The notes under the pieces: generated by a model
What the model was told of the DNA's origin: nothing
Database searches by the model: none
What the model saw: the letters and a program-made list of their open reading frames with translations, nothing else
From: Natronoarchaeum mannanilyticum
GTDB taxonomy: Archaea > Halobacteriota > Halobacteria > Halobacteriales > Natronoarchaeaceae
Direction: 5' to 3'
DNA length: 64,000 bases
Assembly: GCF_039522665.1 (NCBI RefSeq)
Contig: NZ_BAAADV010000004.1
Location: 62,001-126,000, forward strand
Shown here: one piece after another, positions 8,654 through 17,674 of the stretch
How the letters are laid out: every line of letters begins with the position of its first letter
Position numbering within the stretch: position 1 is the stretch's first letter
Position numbers and translations under genes: made by a program

Positions 8654-9010
8654 ATGTCAGCGCTGCGCGAGGCCCTGCGCGACCTCCCCGACGCCGTGTT
8701 CGCCGACCTCCTCGAGAGCGACGAGGCGTACAAGCTGGTGATCGACCTGCCGGGCGTCACCGCCGAGACGCTGGACGTGCGCGTCGAGGACGGCCGCCTC
8801 GTGATCGAAGCGCGGCGCACGAAGTCCGCTCCCGCGGAGTTTCGCTACCTCCGCGAGGACCGATCCCTGTTTCTCGACGCCGAACTACCCCTGCCGCCGG
8901 ACGCCTCGGGCGAGGACGCCGAGGCCTCGATGTCGAGCGGCGTCCTCGAGCTCACCGTGCCCAAGCGGGGCCAGGACGTCGAAACTACCATCGAAGTCAC
9001 CGCCGAGTAG
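8654..9010 (+). CDS. Small heat shock protein, Hsp20/alpha-crystallin family
   Basis: A 118-residue protein with the alpha-crystallin fold: YKLVIDLPGVTAETLDVRVEDG (first half), LVIEARR, YLREDRSLFLDAELPLP and a terminal GVLELTVPKRG. It is short at both ends compared with classical Hsp20. GGCTTTAACG at about 8621-8630 is a TATA element for a leaderless start at ATG 8654; a GTG at 8645 is less likely. Such proteins hold unfolding clients in an ATP-independent manner. The AarF kinase gene follows after six bases and may be cotranscribed. Confidence 0.82.
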   Translation: MSALREALRDLPDAVFADLLESDEAYKLVIDLPGVTAETLDVRVEDGRLVIEARRTKSAPAEFRYLREDRSLFLDAELPLPPDASGEDAEASMSSGVLELTVPKRGQDVETTIEVTAE

Positions 9011-9016
9011 CGCGAG

Positions 9017-10690
9017 GTGGTGACGCTGGTGAACCTCAGGGCGTACTGGCGCTTTCTCGTCGTCGCCAGGCGCTTTCTGCCGCTGTTGCTCGCCTACGCC
9101 CGGGACCGCAACCGGTTCCTGCTGTTCGGCCGCGGTCGGCAGGTCGACGCCGAGACCCGACAGCAGCGCGCCGAGCACCTGCTCGACGCCCTGCTGACGC
9201 TGGGGCCGACGTTCATCAAGCTCGGCCAGCTGCTCTCGACGCGGCCGGACATCCTGCCCCCGGAGTACATCGAGGTGCTCTCCCAGTTGCAAGACGAGGT
9301 GCCGCCGGCGGAGTGGGAGCCAGCTCGCGAAGTGCTCGAAGACGAACTCGGGCCGATCGACGACCGGTTCGACGAGTTCGACACCGACCCGATCAGCGGC
9401 GCCAGCCTGGGGCAGGTGTACCGCGCGACGGTCGACGGCGACGACGTGGCCGTGAAGATCCGCCGCCCCGGCGTCGAGTCGCTCGTCGAGGCCGACCTGC
9501 GCGTGGTCAAGTGGTCGCTCCCGCTGCTGTTGCGCTTCGTCGGCGAGGGCCGCTCGTTCTCGCTGCGGAACCTCGCCGACGAGTTCGACAAGACGATCCG
9601 CGAGGAGATGGACTACCAGCGCGAGGCCGCGATGCTCACCGAGATCCGCGGGAACTTCTCGGACGACGAGGCCATCAAGATCCCGCCGGTCGTCGAGAGC
9701 CACTCCGGCCCGCGCGTGCTCACGATGGAGTACCTTCCGGGGACGAAGATCAGCCGCGTCGACGAACTCGACGAGCGCGGCGTGGACCGAGGCGCCGTCG
9801 CCGAAAACCTCCAGCGGGCGTACATGCAGATGATCATCGACGACGGCGTGTTCCACGCCGACCCCCACCCCGGCAATCTCGCGGTGCAGGACGACGGGAC
9901 GATCGTGTTCTACGACTTCGGGATGAGCGGGCGGGTCGACGCGTTCCTCCAGGAGAAGATCGTCGACTTCTACGTCGCCATCGCCAACCAGGACATCGAC
10001 GGCATCCTCGACGCGCTCATCGAGATGGGGACGCTCAGCCCCGACGCCGACCGGGCGGTGATGGCAGACGTGATGGAGCTGGCGATCGCCGACGCCCGCG
10101 GCGAGGACATCGAGCAGTACCGCGTCCAGCAGATCGTCGGCCAGATCGAGGACTCGATCTACGAGTTCCCGTTCCGCCTGCCGAAGAACCTCGCGCTCGT
10201 CCTGCGCGTCGCGACGGTCGTCGAGGGGGTCTGCGTCACCCTCGACGAGAACCACGACTTCATCTCCAGCGCGACGGAGTATCTCACCGAGCAGGGCTAC
10301 CGCGAGGAGACCGCCCGACGCTACGTCGCGGAGGCCGGCGAGCAGTTCCGCGAGTCGGCCGAGTCGGCCGTCCGCGTGCCGCCGAAACTCGAGAGCGCGC
10401 TCGACCGCGTCGAGCGCGAGGACTTCCATCTCCGGGCGGATCTGGAGGATTCGGACGACCTGCTGGACAAGCTGGCGAAACGGATCGTCCTCGGGATGCT
10501 GGGCGCCGCCGGAACGCTATCGACGGCGCTGCTGTACGCCTGGGGAACCATCCTCTCGGCGGCGATCGCCGGCGCGTTCACAGTGTTCGTCGTCGCGATG
10601 CTGTACCGCTCGTTCCGCAGCAGGCGCGGCATCCGCGCGAAGCCGCAGTTCACCCGCCAGAGCATGCGCCAGCGGCGCGGCGGCGACTGA
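9017..10690 (+). CDS. AarF/ABC1/UbiB atypical protein kinase-like ATPase
   Basis: A 557-residue ABC1-family protein. Family marks are the KxGQ motif in FIKLGQLLSTRPDILPPEY (about residues 72-90), the alanine-rich loop SGASLGQVYRA, the lysine VAVKIRRPG, and the catalytic and metal motifs HADPHPGN and YDFGMSG. Two membrane helices close the protein (about residues 493-540). Bacterial and mitochondrial relatives support quinone biosynthesis; haloarchaea use menaquinones, so a lipid or quinone handling role at the membrane is inferred. The GTG start is six bases after the Hsp20 stop. Confidence 0.85.
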   Translation: MVTLVNLRAYWRFLVVARRFLPLLLAYARDRNRFLLFGRGRQVDAETRQQRAEHLLDALLTLGPTFIKLGQLLSTRPDILPPEYIEVLSQLQDEVPPAEWEPAREVLEDELGPIDDRFDEFDTDPISGASLGQVYRATVDGDDVAVKIRRPGVESLVEADLRVVKWSLPLLLRFVGEGRSFSLRNLADEFDKTIREEMDYQREAAMLTEIRGNFSDDEAIKIPPVVESHSGPRVLTMEYLPGTKISRVDELDERGVDRGAVAENLQRAYMQMIIDDGVFHADPHPGNLAVQDDGTIVFYDFGMSGRVDAFLQEKIVDFYVAIANQDIDGILDALIEMGTLSPDADRAVMADVMELAIADARGEDIEQYRVQQIVGQIEDSIYEFPFRLPKNLALVLRVATVVEGVCVTLDENHDFISSATEYLTEQGYREETARRYVAEAGEQFRESAESAVRVPPKLESALDRVEREDFHLRADLEDSDDLLDKLAKRIVLGMLGAAGTLSTALLYAWGTILSAAIAGAFTVFVVAMLYRSFRSRRGIRAKPQFTRQSMRQRRGGD

Positions 10691-10714
10691 GGACGTTCGG
10701 CACCTCTCGGCTCG

Positions 10715-11104
10715 TCAGTACTCCCGGAACTGCGCCGACCCGACGTCGATCCGCACGAGCACGTTCTCGGCGTAGGCGTCCTCGCTCGCGCCGTACTTCG
10801 CGTTGATCCGACGAGCGGCCTCGCGCGTCGCCGCCTCGTCGTCGACGATCTCGGCGGTGCCGTGGAGCGCGACCATCCACTCGGCGTCGCCGCCGACGGC
10901 CTTCTGGACCGAGATCGCCACCTTCGGGTTCTCGCGGATATCTCGGAGTTTTCGGCCACCGGTCAGCACCTCGACGACGCCGTCGGCGTAGTCGTACCAG
11001 ACCGGCGCGACGTGGGGCCGGTCGTCGACGCTGGTCGCGAGGTGGGCCATCAGCGGCTCGCCGGTGAGCAGCGTCTCGGCTCGTTCGGGAACGGCGTCTG
11101 CCAT
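10715..11104 (-). CDS. Pyridoxamine 5'-phosphate oxidase-like FMN-binding protein
   Basis: A 129-residue split-barrel protein. The typical opening GEPLMAHLATSVDDRPHVAPVWYDYADG (given here in parts: MAHLATSVDD, HVAPVWYDY) is followed by KLRDIRENPKVAISV and a final VLVRIDV strand, the pattern of F420/FMN-binding PNPOx-like proteins. Length fits the single-domain class. Deazaflavin F420 is common in haloarchaea, so an F420-dependent reductase is as likely as an FMN enzyme. No operon partner. Confidence 0.75.
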   Translation of the reverse strand: MADAVPERAETLLTGEPLMAHLATSVDDRPHVAPVWYDYADGVVEVLTGGRKLRDIRENPKVAISVQKAVGGDAEWMVALHGTAEIVDDEAATREAARRINAKYGASEDAYAENVLVRIDVGSAQFREY

Positions 11105-11172
11105 AGCGGGCGTACGACCTCGACGCGGAAAACAGTCAGACTCGCCCTGCAGAGATCACCAGGATGCCGGAT

Positions 11173-11844
11173 CTAGTTCAGCCCGAGTCGCTCGGCGATC
11201 GCATCCGAAATGTCGTTCAGGTAGACGCCGCCCCACACCGCCACGATGACGGCGCCGACAGAGTTGTACAGGACGTCCTTCAGCGTGTCGTAGACGCCGT
11301 ACTGGGTGAGCACCGACGCGGTGCCGAACTCCGTGGCGGCGACGCCGATCCCGAACTCCAGCAGTTCCCACACCACCGCGAACGCCAGCACGAACAGCAG
11401 GATGATCACGCCCATGAACTTCGGCGGCAGGAACACCTTCTCGGAGTGCTGATCGACGGCCCGCGCCGTCGCGTAGCCGGCCGCCGCGACGACCGACGAC
11501 GAGAGGGCGTGTGTGATGTGGTCCCAGTATTCGCTGACCACCGGGACGCCGGAGTAGAAGTTCCCCTCCGTCACGCCCGGGATGCCGACGACGCCGACGC
11601 CGTGGAGGAATGCGGCGCTCGTGATCCACAGCGTGAGCCGGGGGTCCATCGGCAGATCGTAGTCACGTTCGAGGATCGGCGGGAGCTGGGTCACCGCCAG
11701 ACACATGCCGGCGTTGACGATGACGCCGACGCTGCCTCGTTCGAGACCGACGAACAGCAGGCCGACCAGACTGATCTCCATGAAGTACGACAGCTGGCGC
11801 TGGCGTCGCTTCGAGGGGAGCCCCCGAGAAAGCAGGTTGTTCAC
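11173..11844 (-). CDS. Polytopic membrane protein, YjdF/DUF2238-like
   Basis: A 223-residue protein with about six membrane helices. The conserved C-terminal block YDTLKDVLYNSVGAVIVAVWGG (split as YDTLKDVLYNS and GAVIVAVWG) and the acidic residue in AVVWELLEFG match the DUF2238/YjdF group. Its ATG overlaps the stop of the upstream gene by four bases (ATGA), so the two are cotranslated. Function unknown. The upstream gene has a similar helix pattern and may be a diverged paralogue. Confidence 0.65.
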   Translation of the reverse strand: MNNLLSRGLPSKRRQRQLSYFMEISLVGLLFVGLERGSVGVIVNAGMCLAVTQLPPILERDYDLPMDPRLTLWITSAAFLHGVGVVGIPGVTEGNFYSGVPVVSEYWDHITHALSSSVVAAAGYATARAVDQHSEKVFLPPKFMGVIILLFVLAFAVVWELLEFGIGVAATEFGTASVLTQYGVYDTLKDVLYNSVGAVIVAVWGGVYLNDISDAIAERLGLN

Positions 11845-12491
11845 AGGCGCTCACCTCGCTCGTCGCCGAGCACCTCGTCTTTCATCTCGGCGGGCACGCG
11901 ATCCTCCATGGTGATCCGGCGCCGGAAGTACAGCGTGAACACGCCGCCCGCGAACAGCCCCGCGAGAGTACAGTAGATCCACTCCCACATCAGGTTCGCG
12001 TTGGCCTGATCCGGGTCGTCGACGGGGGTGATGTAGCTGGTTCCCAGGTAGATGTCGAATCCCCACTGAACCACGCCCCACAGCGCCGCTGCGGCCATCG
12101 TCGACATGACGACGAGCACGACCGCGAAGCCGGGAGAGAGCCGGATCGACGTGAACGACTGGAGTTCGACGGCGATCACCAGCGCGATCGCGGCGACCGC
12201 GAAGTACGCCGCGAACTGGCTCGACAGTATCTCGGCGCCGAGTGCGAGTCCGACGACCGGTAGCGCGGCCATCAGCAACACCTCCCAGGGCAGCATTATC
12301 CGCGGCGTCCGGTAGGCTGCGGGCGGTATCAGCGCCAGTACGAGCAACACGAACGCGAACAGCGACCAGAGCGCGCCCGCTCTCACGACGACGCCCACGC
12401 TCGCGGCCGCCAGCAGCGCGACCAGCAGCCAGGCGATGACCGCGTTTCTGCGGCCGTCGTCGAGCATCTGATCGAGCTCGGAAAGAGACAT
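11841..12491 (-). CDS. Polytopic membrane protein paired with the DUF2238-like gene
   Basis: A 216-residue protein with six predicted membrane helices and a WEWIYCTLAGLFAG block near the C-terminus (compare WELLEFG in the partner), followed by a charged cytoplasmic tail. An upstream in-frame ATG at 12515 exists, but TTTTATG at about 12514-12520 is a TATA element 25 bases before the ATG at 12491, which is therefore the likely leaderless start. It is the first gene of a two-gene operon. Function unknown. Confidence 0.62.
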   Translation of the reverse strand: MSLSELDQMLDDGRRNAVIAWLLVALLAAASVGVVVRAGALWSLFAFVLLVLALIPPAAYRTPRIMLPWEVLLMAALPVVGLALGAEILSSQFAAYFAVAAIALVIAVELQSFTSIRLSPGFAVVLVVMSTMAAAALWGVVQWGFDIYLGTSYITPVDDPDQANANLMWEWIYCTLAGLFAGGVFTLYFRRRITMEDRVPAEMKDEVLGDERGERL

Positions 12492-12572
12492 AGCGACCGT
12501 AAGGACTTCCCACATAAAATTATGTGTGGCCGGCAGGCATCGGGGTGGGTCGGTCCGGCTCGCGACGCGGCG

Positions 12573-13568
12573 TCACGCCGCGACGACGAGGTACACCGCC
12601 GCGTACCCGACCAGCGCCGCGGTGATCCCCGTCAGCGCGGTGAACGTGATGCCCAGCAGCAGGGGATGACGCCCGAACTGCCGTCGAAGTTCTGCTGCGG
12701 TCGGCACCGCGGTCGGTCGGGTCGAGACGCCCGCACAGATCACGCCGACCGAGAGGATCGAGAACACGAAGTGATAGGACACCGCCAGCGTCGGCGGCGC
12801 CATCGCGACCGCTGCGACGCCGTACGCGGCGCCGGCGAGCGCCCGCAGATCGATCAGCTCTCCCATCGAGAACCCCGCGACGCGAGCGATCGTCACGGCG
12901 GCGAGCCACGCGACCGAGAGTTCGATCGCGAACGCGCCCAGCAGGTGGAGCGTGGGATCGCCATGGAGCAGCACACGACCGTCGAACACGCCGACGTCGA
13001 ACGGGTAGAACAGCCGGGGCGGCTCGCCGGTTACCAGATCGCCCCACGGGTGGGAGAGCAGCCCGGCGGTCGCCGCGAGCGCGACGGTCCGCGCCGGGAA
13101 GTCGGTCGCGATCCGGCACAGCGTCGCGACGCCGACGCCGGCGACCGCGAACAGCCCCATCACGACGCCGCCGAGCGGGCCGCTCACCGCGTAGGCGGCG
13201 CCGACCAGCGCCGCGAGCGCGACGGCGCTGACGCCCCGCCCCGCCGCTCGGGTCAGCTGCGAACCGGTTCGCTTGACCGCCCAGAGGCCGAACGCGGGAC
13301 CCGCAAGCAGCGCGACGACCAGCGAGTGGGTCATCGTCCGGTGGACGTCCCGCGTCGCGTCCCAGAACGTGCTGGGCTGTGTGATCGAGGCGGCGTTGAG
13401 TGCGTCGACGTCGATCGCCACCGCGGCGTACGCGACGTCGACGTCGGGGATCGCGGCGAACGCACCGGCGACCAGCCCGAGCGTCAGCGCCCGCCGAGCC
13501 GGCCAGCCTCGCCAGTCCGCGACCAGCGTCGCGAGGGCGAACGCCAGCAGCGCGTGTCCGAGAAACAC
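12573..13568 (-). CDS. Membrane-bound metal-dependent hydrolase, YdjM/DUF457 family
   Basis: A 331-residue membrane protein. It opens with MFLGHALLAFALATL, then IPDVDVAYA (about residues 40-48) and HRTMTHSLV (about residues 77-85), the conserved H/D/H set of the YdjM family, then HPWGDLVTG later (LLSHPWGDL). Longer than the bacterial members (about 170-200), because the C-terminal half adds extra helices. Members are induced with DNA damage in bacteria (YdjM) but the reaction is not known. No close operon partner. Confidence 0.75.
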   Translation of the reverse strand: MFLGHALLAFALATLVADWRGWPARRALTLGLVAGAFAAIPDVDVAYAAVAIDVDALNAASITQPSTFWDATRDVHRTMTHSLVVALLAGPAFGLWAVKRTGSQLTRAAGRGVSAVALAALVGAAYAVSGPLGGVVMGLFAVAGVGVATLCRIATDFPARTVALAATAGLLSHPWGDLVTGEPPRLFYPFDVGVFDGRVLLHGDPTLHLLGAFAIELSVAWLAAVTIARVAGFSMGELIDLRALAGAAYGVAAVAMAPPTLAVSYHFVFSILSVGVICAGVSTRPTAVPTAAELRRQFGRHPLLLGITFTALTGITAALVGYAAVYLVVAA

Positions 13569-13930
13569 GTCACCGCGGCTAGGTTAGGAGCGCGTATAAG
13601 CCCCTCGCCGGGCGTGTGCGGTGGTGACAGTGCTCCGGCCGCGCCGGTGCGGACGGTTTTAGTTCAGCGGGCGCGTACCGACGACCGGCCGATGACGACG
13701 GCTCCGCTCCGAGCCGGACTCGGCACCCGGCGACGACGAGCCCTATGAGTGCCGAGGCCGACTTTTCGACCTCTGGAATGTCGTCGAGCCCGCGGCCCAC
13801 ATTTCGAGAACCAATTTCCGTAATACACGTGGTATTATTCAGCGGTAGAGATGTGACGCAGTTAATATACGTAGCTGAAATTTAATTTTGCTAGATTTAA
13901 GCACCCGTTCGTTGACGTTCGAAATAGGCC
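13569..13930. other. Intergenic region with promoter elements of the IMPase-like gene
   Basis: No convincing gene in this 362-base gap. TTTAAG at 13896-13901 is a TATA element 30 bases before the next ATG. TAATAC (13821-13826) and GTATTA (13832-13837) form an inverted repeat around a CACGTG-like centre and may be an operator. Two short overlapping reading frames (18 and 46 codons) are seen but have no support. Confidence 0.5.
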
Positions 13931-14998
13931 ATGTCCAATGGCAATGGTGGTTACGAACGCGACAGCGGTACAGAGAGCGAAGCGCGCCGCCGGTTTCTCA
14001 AGCTGGCGGGCGTGACCGGGGCCGCCGGCATCGTCGGCTCCAACGGGATGCTCAGCGCGCTCGCTCAGGAGGGTGACGACGAGGGGGTCGAGATCGATGA
14101 CCTTCAGGGTCAGTTGCCGATCGAGGACCGATACCTCCGGATCGCGGTTCTGGCGACGGCGAAGGCGGCACAGCTCCACCAGAACTACTACGGCGAGATC
14201 GGACAGGCGGAGGAGAAAGATCCGCAGAACCTCCTCACCCAGGTCGACACGGAGGCCGAGACGCTGATCCGCGACACGATCAGGGAGGAGCTCGGCGACG
14301 ACTTCGAGGACGAGAACCACGCGCTGTACGGCGAGGAACAGGGCGGGCAGCTCGAAGGCGGGTACGTCTGGATCATCGACCCGCTCGACGGGACGACGAA
14401 CTTCGTCAAGGGGATTCCCCATTTCGGCGTCAACCTCGCGGTCACGAAGGACGGGGAGCTACACGCCGGCGTGATGTACTACTCGCTCTGGGACGAGGTG
14501 TACGTCGCGGTCAGGGACGAGGGCGCCTACAAGTTCCGGAGCGACGGCTACGACCTCGTCGCCGAGGACTCGGAGCCCGCGGAGCTGTCGGTCTCCGACA
14601 CCGAGGCCGTCGAGGACTCGTTCCACGGCGTCGGCTTCTACAGCCGCGCGACGGCGGACGACTTCGACTACATGGGGCTGTGGCGGTACCTGTTCGCGAA
14701 CACCCAGGGGACGCGACTGCTCGGGGCCGCCGCGCCCGACCTGGCGTTCGTCGCCGAGGGCGTGTTCGACACCGTCTCGGTGAAGGACCTGAAGCCGGTC
14801 GATGTCGCACCGGAGGCGCTGATCGTCCGCGAGGCGGGCGGCACGGTGACCGACTTCGAGGGGAACACCGACCTCGACAGTATTCTGGAGGGGAACGTCG
14901 TCGCCTCGAACGGCGAACTCCACGACGACTTCTTCGATCTGCTCGAAGACTCCGGGAAGGACTGGCTCACGAGGCCGATCGACACGCTCGAACGCTAG
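13931..14998 (+). CDS. Tat-exported inositol monophosphatase family protein
   Basis: A 355-residue protein with a twin-arginine signal (ARRRFLKLAGVTG, about residues 16-28) and cleavage near ALAQ-EG. The mature part is an IMPase-fold phosphatase: GEEQGG (Mg-binding glutamate), the signature DPLDGTTNFVKGIPHF (about residues 151-166) with two metal-binding aspartates, and GAAAPDLAFVAEGVFD. The late WDxAxG motif is replaced by VDVAPEALIVREAGG, keeping the aspartate. Most IMPases are cytoplasmic, so export is unusual. The following gene is an exported GDPD, which suggests a joint role in using external phosphoesters. Confidence 0.82.
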   Translation: MSNGNGGYERDSGTESEARRRFLKLAGVTGAAGIVGSNGMLSALAQEGDDEGVEIDDLQGQLPIEDRYLRIAVLATAKAAQLHQNYYGEIGQAEEKDPQNLLTQVDTEAETLIRDTIREELGDDFEDENHALYGEEQGGQLEGGYVWIIDPLDGTTNFVKGIPHFGVNLAVTKDGELHAGVMYYSLWDEVYVAVRDEGAYKFRSDGYDLVAEDSEPAELSVSDTEAVEDSFHGVGFYSRATADDFDYMGLWRYLFANTQGTRLLGAAAPDLAFVAEGVFDTVSVKDLKPVDVAPEALIVREAGGTVTDFEGNTDLDSILEGNVVASNGELHDDFFDLLEDSGKDWLTRPIDTLER

Positions 14999-15084
14999 CC
15001 CGCGGTTCCGGTCGTCCGGGGGATGCTTCCGCTGCCTTCGCTCGGGGCGGACAGCCGCCGGTGACAATAAACATATATTAAAAT

Positions 15085-15106
15085 TATTTTATAAAATATT
15101 TTATCA
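15085..15106 (+). promoter_or_regulatory. AT-only promoter with a 14-bp palindrome before the GDPD gene
   Basis: TATTTTATAAAATA at 15085-15098 is a perfect palindrome. It is followed by TTTTATC, which lies about 30 bases before the ATG at 15134 and can serve as the TATA element. The whole stretch 15064-15104 has almost no G or C, in sharp contrast with the rest of the window, so this is either a strong promoter or a regulated one. Confidence 0.5.
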
Positions 15107-15133
15107 TGGGGCTCGTTGTCACCGTTCCATGCA

Positions 15134-16126
15134 ATGTTCGAGATTCCCGACATCGACCGGCGAACCCTGCTGAAGGCGACGGGCGGCGCAGTAATAGGAT
15201 CGTACGTGGGAGGGGCAGCGAATGCAGAGGGACGCGACGACGGCGATTCGCGGGACGACGAGTCGACGACGCTGATCGCGCACCGCGGGTTCGCGGGCGT
15301 GTATCCGGAGAACACGGTCGCCGCGGTGGAGAACGCCTCGAGAGGGGGAAAAGGTCGCGGCGCGGCCCGGCGCGGCGCAGACATGATCGAGATCGACGTG
15401 GTGCCCTGCGGCGGACGCCCCCACGAGGGCGACGACTTCGAGGTCGTGGTCTTCCACGACGACCGGCTCGCTTCGCGCGACGGCGGAGAGCGGGGGGTCA
15501 CCGACCACGAGAACACGCTCGTGTGGGACACGCCCTGTTCGGAGGTGCGAAGCGCCGAGGTCCTCGACAGCGGTGAGACGGTGCCGACGCTGCGGGAGGT
15601 CCTGTCGGCGATCCCGCCGAGCGTGGCCGTCAACGTCGAACTGAAGAACCCGGGCGATGTCGACGTCCGGTTCGCCGAGAAGCTGGAAGGGGACGAACTG
15701 GAGGGCCGGAAGGACGTCTGGCGGCCGTTCGCGCGGCGCGTGCTCGACGTCGCGTCCGAGTTCGAGAATCACGTCCTCGTGTCGTCGTTCATGGAGGCCG
15801 CGCTCGCGACGACGCGGGAGTGCGACGCCGACGTTCCGATCGCGTTCCTGTTCTGGGACTCGATCGACGTCGGACTCGAGATCACCGACGAGTACGACTG
15901 CGAGGCGCTCCATCCGCCGTACAACATGGTCGAAGGGACGCCGTTCTTCAACGACTCCTACTACATCGACGATCCCGGATTCGCCGACATCGACCTGGTA
16001 GAGCGGGCCCACGACGAGGGGCGGGAGGTCAACACGTGGACGGTCGGTACCTGGTACCAGGCGGAGCAGCTCGTCGACGCGGGGGTCGACGGGATCATCG
16101 CCGACTATCCCGGCCTGCTCGCGTAA
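15134..16126 (+). CDS. Tat-exported glycerophosphodiester phosphodiesterase
   Basis: A 330-residue GDPD-family protein. The twin-arginine signal DRRTLLKATGGAV (about residues 8-20) is followed by the catalytic parts IAHRGFAGVYPENT (His, Arg, Glu), MIEIDV (Glu, Asp) and VVFHDDRL (second His). Late motifs VNVELKNPG and VNTWTVGT, and a final GVDGIIADYP, complete the TIM barrel. It starts at ATG 15134, where the signal begins; a TTG at 15116 is less likely. GDPDs release glycerol-3-phosphate from deacylated phospholipids; archaeal lipids are built on glycerol-1-phosphate, so the substrate is probably dissolved organic phosphate from other organisms. Confidence 0.85.
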   Translation: MFEIPDIDRRTLLKATGGAVIGSYVGGAANAEGRDDGDSRDDESTTLIAHRGFAGVYPENTVAAVENASRGGKGRGAARRGADMIEIDVVPCGGRPHEGDDFEVVVFHDDRLASRDGGERGVTDHENTLVWDTPCSEVRSAEVLDSGETVPTLREVLSAIPPSVAVNVELKNPGDVDVRFAEKLEGDELEGRKDVWRPFARRVLDVASEFENHVLVSSFMEAALATTRECDADVPIAFLFWDSIDVGLEITDEYDCEALHPPYNMVEGTPFFNDSYYIDDPGFADIDLVERAHDEGREVNTWTVGTWYQAEQLVDAGVDGIIADYPGLLA

Positions 16127-16468
16127 GTCGGCGACGCGGCGCCTCTGAGTCGGCGCTGCTGCTCTCTCGACACCGCCGGGTCCGATCTCGACCGCGAGAG
16201 TTTCCCCGTTCTGAACGGTGTCGCGTCGCATTACGGCCGATCCGGGAACAGCGTCAGATGGCCCACGATGATCCGGCTCTCTAGCCTGCCCTCGAGCGGT
16301 CCCGGCGGTTCGCTCTCGATCGCCGGGATTTCGTCGGCGATCCCCGGAGCTGCCGTCGGACGTCGACGCCGATCGGCGAGACCGACCGGCGCTCGGCGTC
16401 GAACTGGAACGGCGCCATCCCGTCGCCGTTCGCCGTCTCATCGCTATCTCTTCGTCGTCCGCCACCTC
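16127..16468. other. Intergenic region between convergent genes, nothing recognised
   Basis: Open reading frames here are extensions of shadows from the two flanking genes, and none has a start, promoter or composition that supports it. Transcription from both sides ends in this gap. No clear hairpin followed by T-rich sequence was seen. Confidence 0.4.
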
Positions 16469-17503
16469 TCAGCTCGGTCGACGAGCGTCGGTTGCGCTCC
16501 TCCCTGCGAGCGTCGAAGCGTGCGTTTCGGAGCCGGGAGCGCCGGTCGGTGCAGCGACGCGAGCCTCGGCGCCGCTTCCCGACGACGCGAACACGTCAGT
16601 CTCGAAGGTCCGGTTGTAGGAGACGAACTCCAGGGGCAGCTCGCGCTCGATCCCGGCGTACTCGACCGTCGCGTTGAAGTCCACCGAGAGTTGCGTCGTC
16701 TCGTCGTTCCGCAAGTGCGTGACCCACCACTCGTCCAGCTCGGAGTTGTCGATGGTCGCGTTCGCCCGAATCGTCCGGGTGCTCTCGGCTGGGATCAGGG
16801 TCTGCTGGCCGGCCTGCCCTTGCCCGACGACGACCCCGTTCATCCGGACGGTGTAGCTCACGTTCGTGATGGGGAGCGGCGCCGGGAGCGGGTTCGTGAC
16901 CGTCGCGGACGCGTTGATCGGCGTCCGCTCGGCCGTCGCGTGCCCCCACTGCGCGTCGGTCTCGTTGACGACGAGTGCCGTCCGATTGAACGCCGAGAAC
17001 TCGCGCGTTTGCTCCGTCTGCAGCGGTTCGAGGAGATCGGTGCGGAACGTCCGCTCGCGCGTCAACGAGTCCGCCGGGACGTCGACGCCGCCGTACTCCA
17101 GGGCGACCGTTGGATCGACTCGCACGGTCGTCGTCTCGTTCCGGTTGACGTGGGTCACCCACCAGTCCGGAATCTCGTCGTTGTCGACCCACGTTCGGAC
17201 CGTGACGACGTCGTCGCGGCCCTGTAGCTGCACTCGCTTTTCCCGCTCGTCGGCGACCCTGACGTCGTTCATCGCGACGGTGTACCTCACGTTCGCCGCA
17301 CCATCGCTGACGCGGAGCAACAACGGATTGTCGACGGCGATCTCCGTCTCGACCTCGCTCCGATTCTCCTCGACTGTGCCCCAGCTGTTGTCGACCGACT
17401 CGACGCGCGGTCTGTCGACCACCACGAGCCCGTACGCGACGATTCCACCGAGCAACGCGATCACGACGAGCGCGGCGACTCCCGATTTCCACCCGAGGGC
17501 CAT
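16469..17503 (-). CDS. LEA14-like (WHy-domain) membrane-anchored protein
   Basis: A 344-residue protein with an N-terminal membrane anchor (about residues 7-29, VAALVVIALLGGIVAYGLVVV) and two tandem LEA type 2 / WHy domains. The domains are marked by the repeated pair VDNPLLLRV...VRYTVAMNDV and VTNPLPAPLPITNVSYTVRMNG, each ending in an EWWVTHLRN- or DWWVTHVNR-like block. WHy domains occur in desiccation and stress proteins and bind or shield other proteins. The start at 17503 is chosen over 17557, because the residues before it are basic and unlike the protein. Located outside the membrane by inference. Confidence 0.72.
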   Translation of the reverse strand: MALGWKSGVAALVVIALLGGIVAYGLVVVDRPRVESVDNSWGTVEENRSEVETEIAVDNPLLLRVSDGAANVRYTVAMNDVRVADEREKRVQLQGRDDVVTVRTWVDNDEIPDWWVTHVNRNETTTVRVDPTVALEYGGVDVPADSLTRERTFRTDLLEPLQTEQTREFSAFNRTALVVNETDAQWGHATAERTPINASATVTNPLPAPLPITNVSYTVRMNGVVVGQGQAGQQTLIPAESTRTIRANATIDNSELDEWWVTHLRNDETTQLSVDFNATVEYAGIERELPLEFVSYNRTFETDVFASSGSGAEARVAAPTGAPGSETHASTLAGRSATDARRPS

Positions 17504-17674
17504 CGATAGTTGGTGACTCGACGGACGTGTCCTTTGACGCCGACGTGGCAGTTGCAAGCCCCTTACGTGCCCCTCGAACTGACCGTGCGCGTCGGATTAC
17601 CGCCCCGGTTTTAGTTCGCCTGCACACCCAACGTCCGCGCTCATTGACGGCGCCGTGGCAGCGGCTAGTGGATC

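Noticed and set aside
13692-13885. Two short overlapping plus-strand frames (18 and 46 codons)
   Set aside because: The products are unlike haloarchaeal proteins, and the TATA element nearby fits the following gene better.
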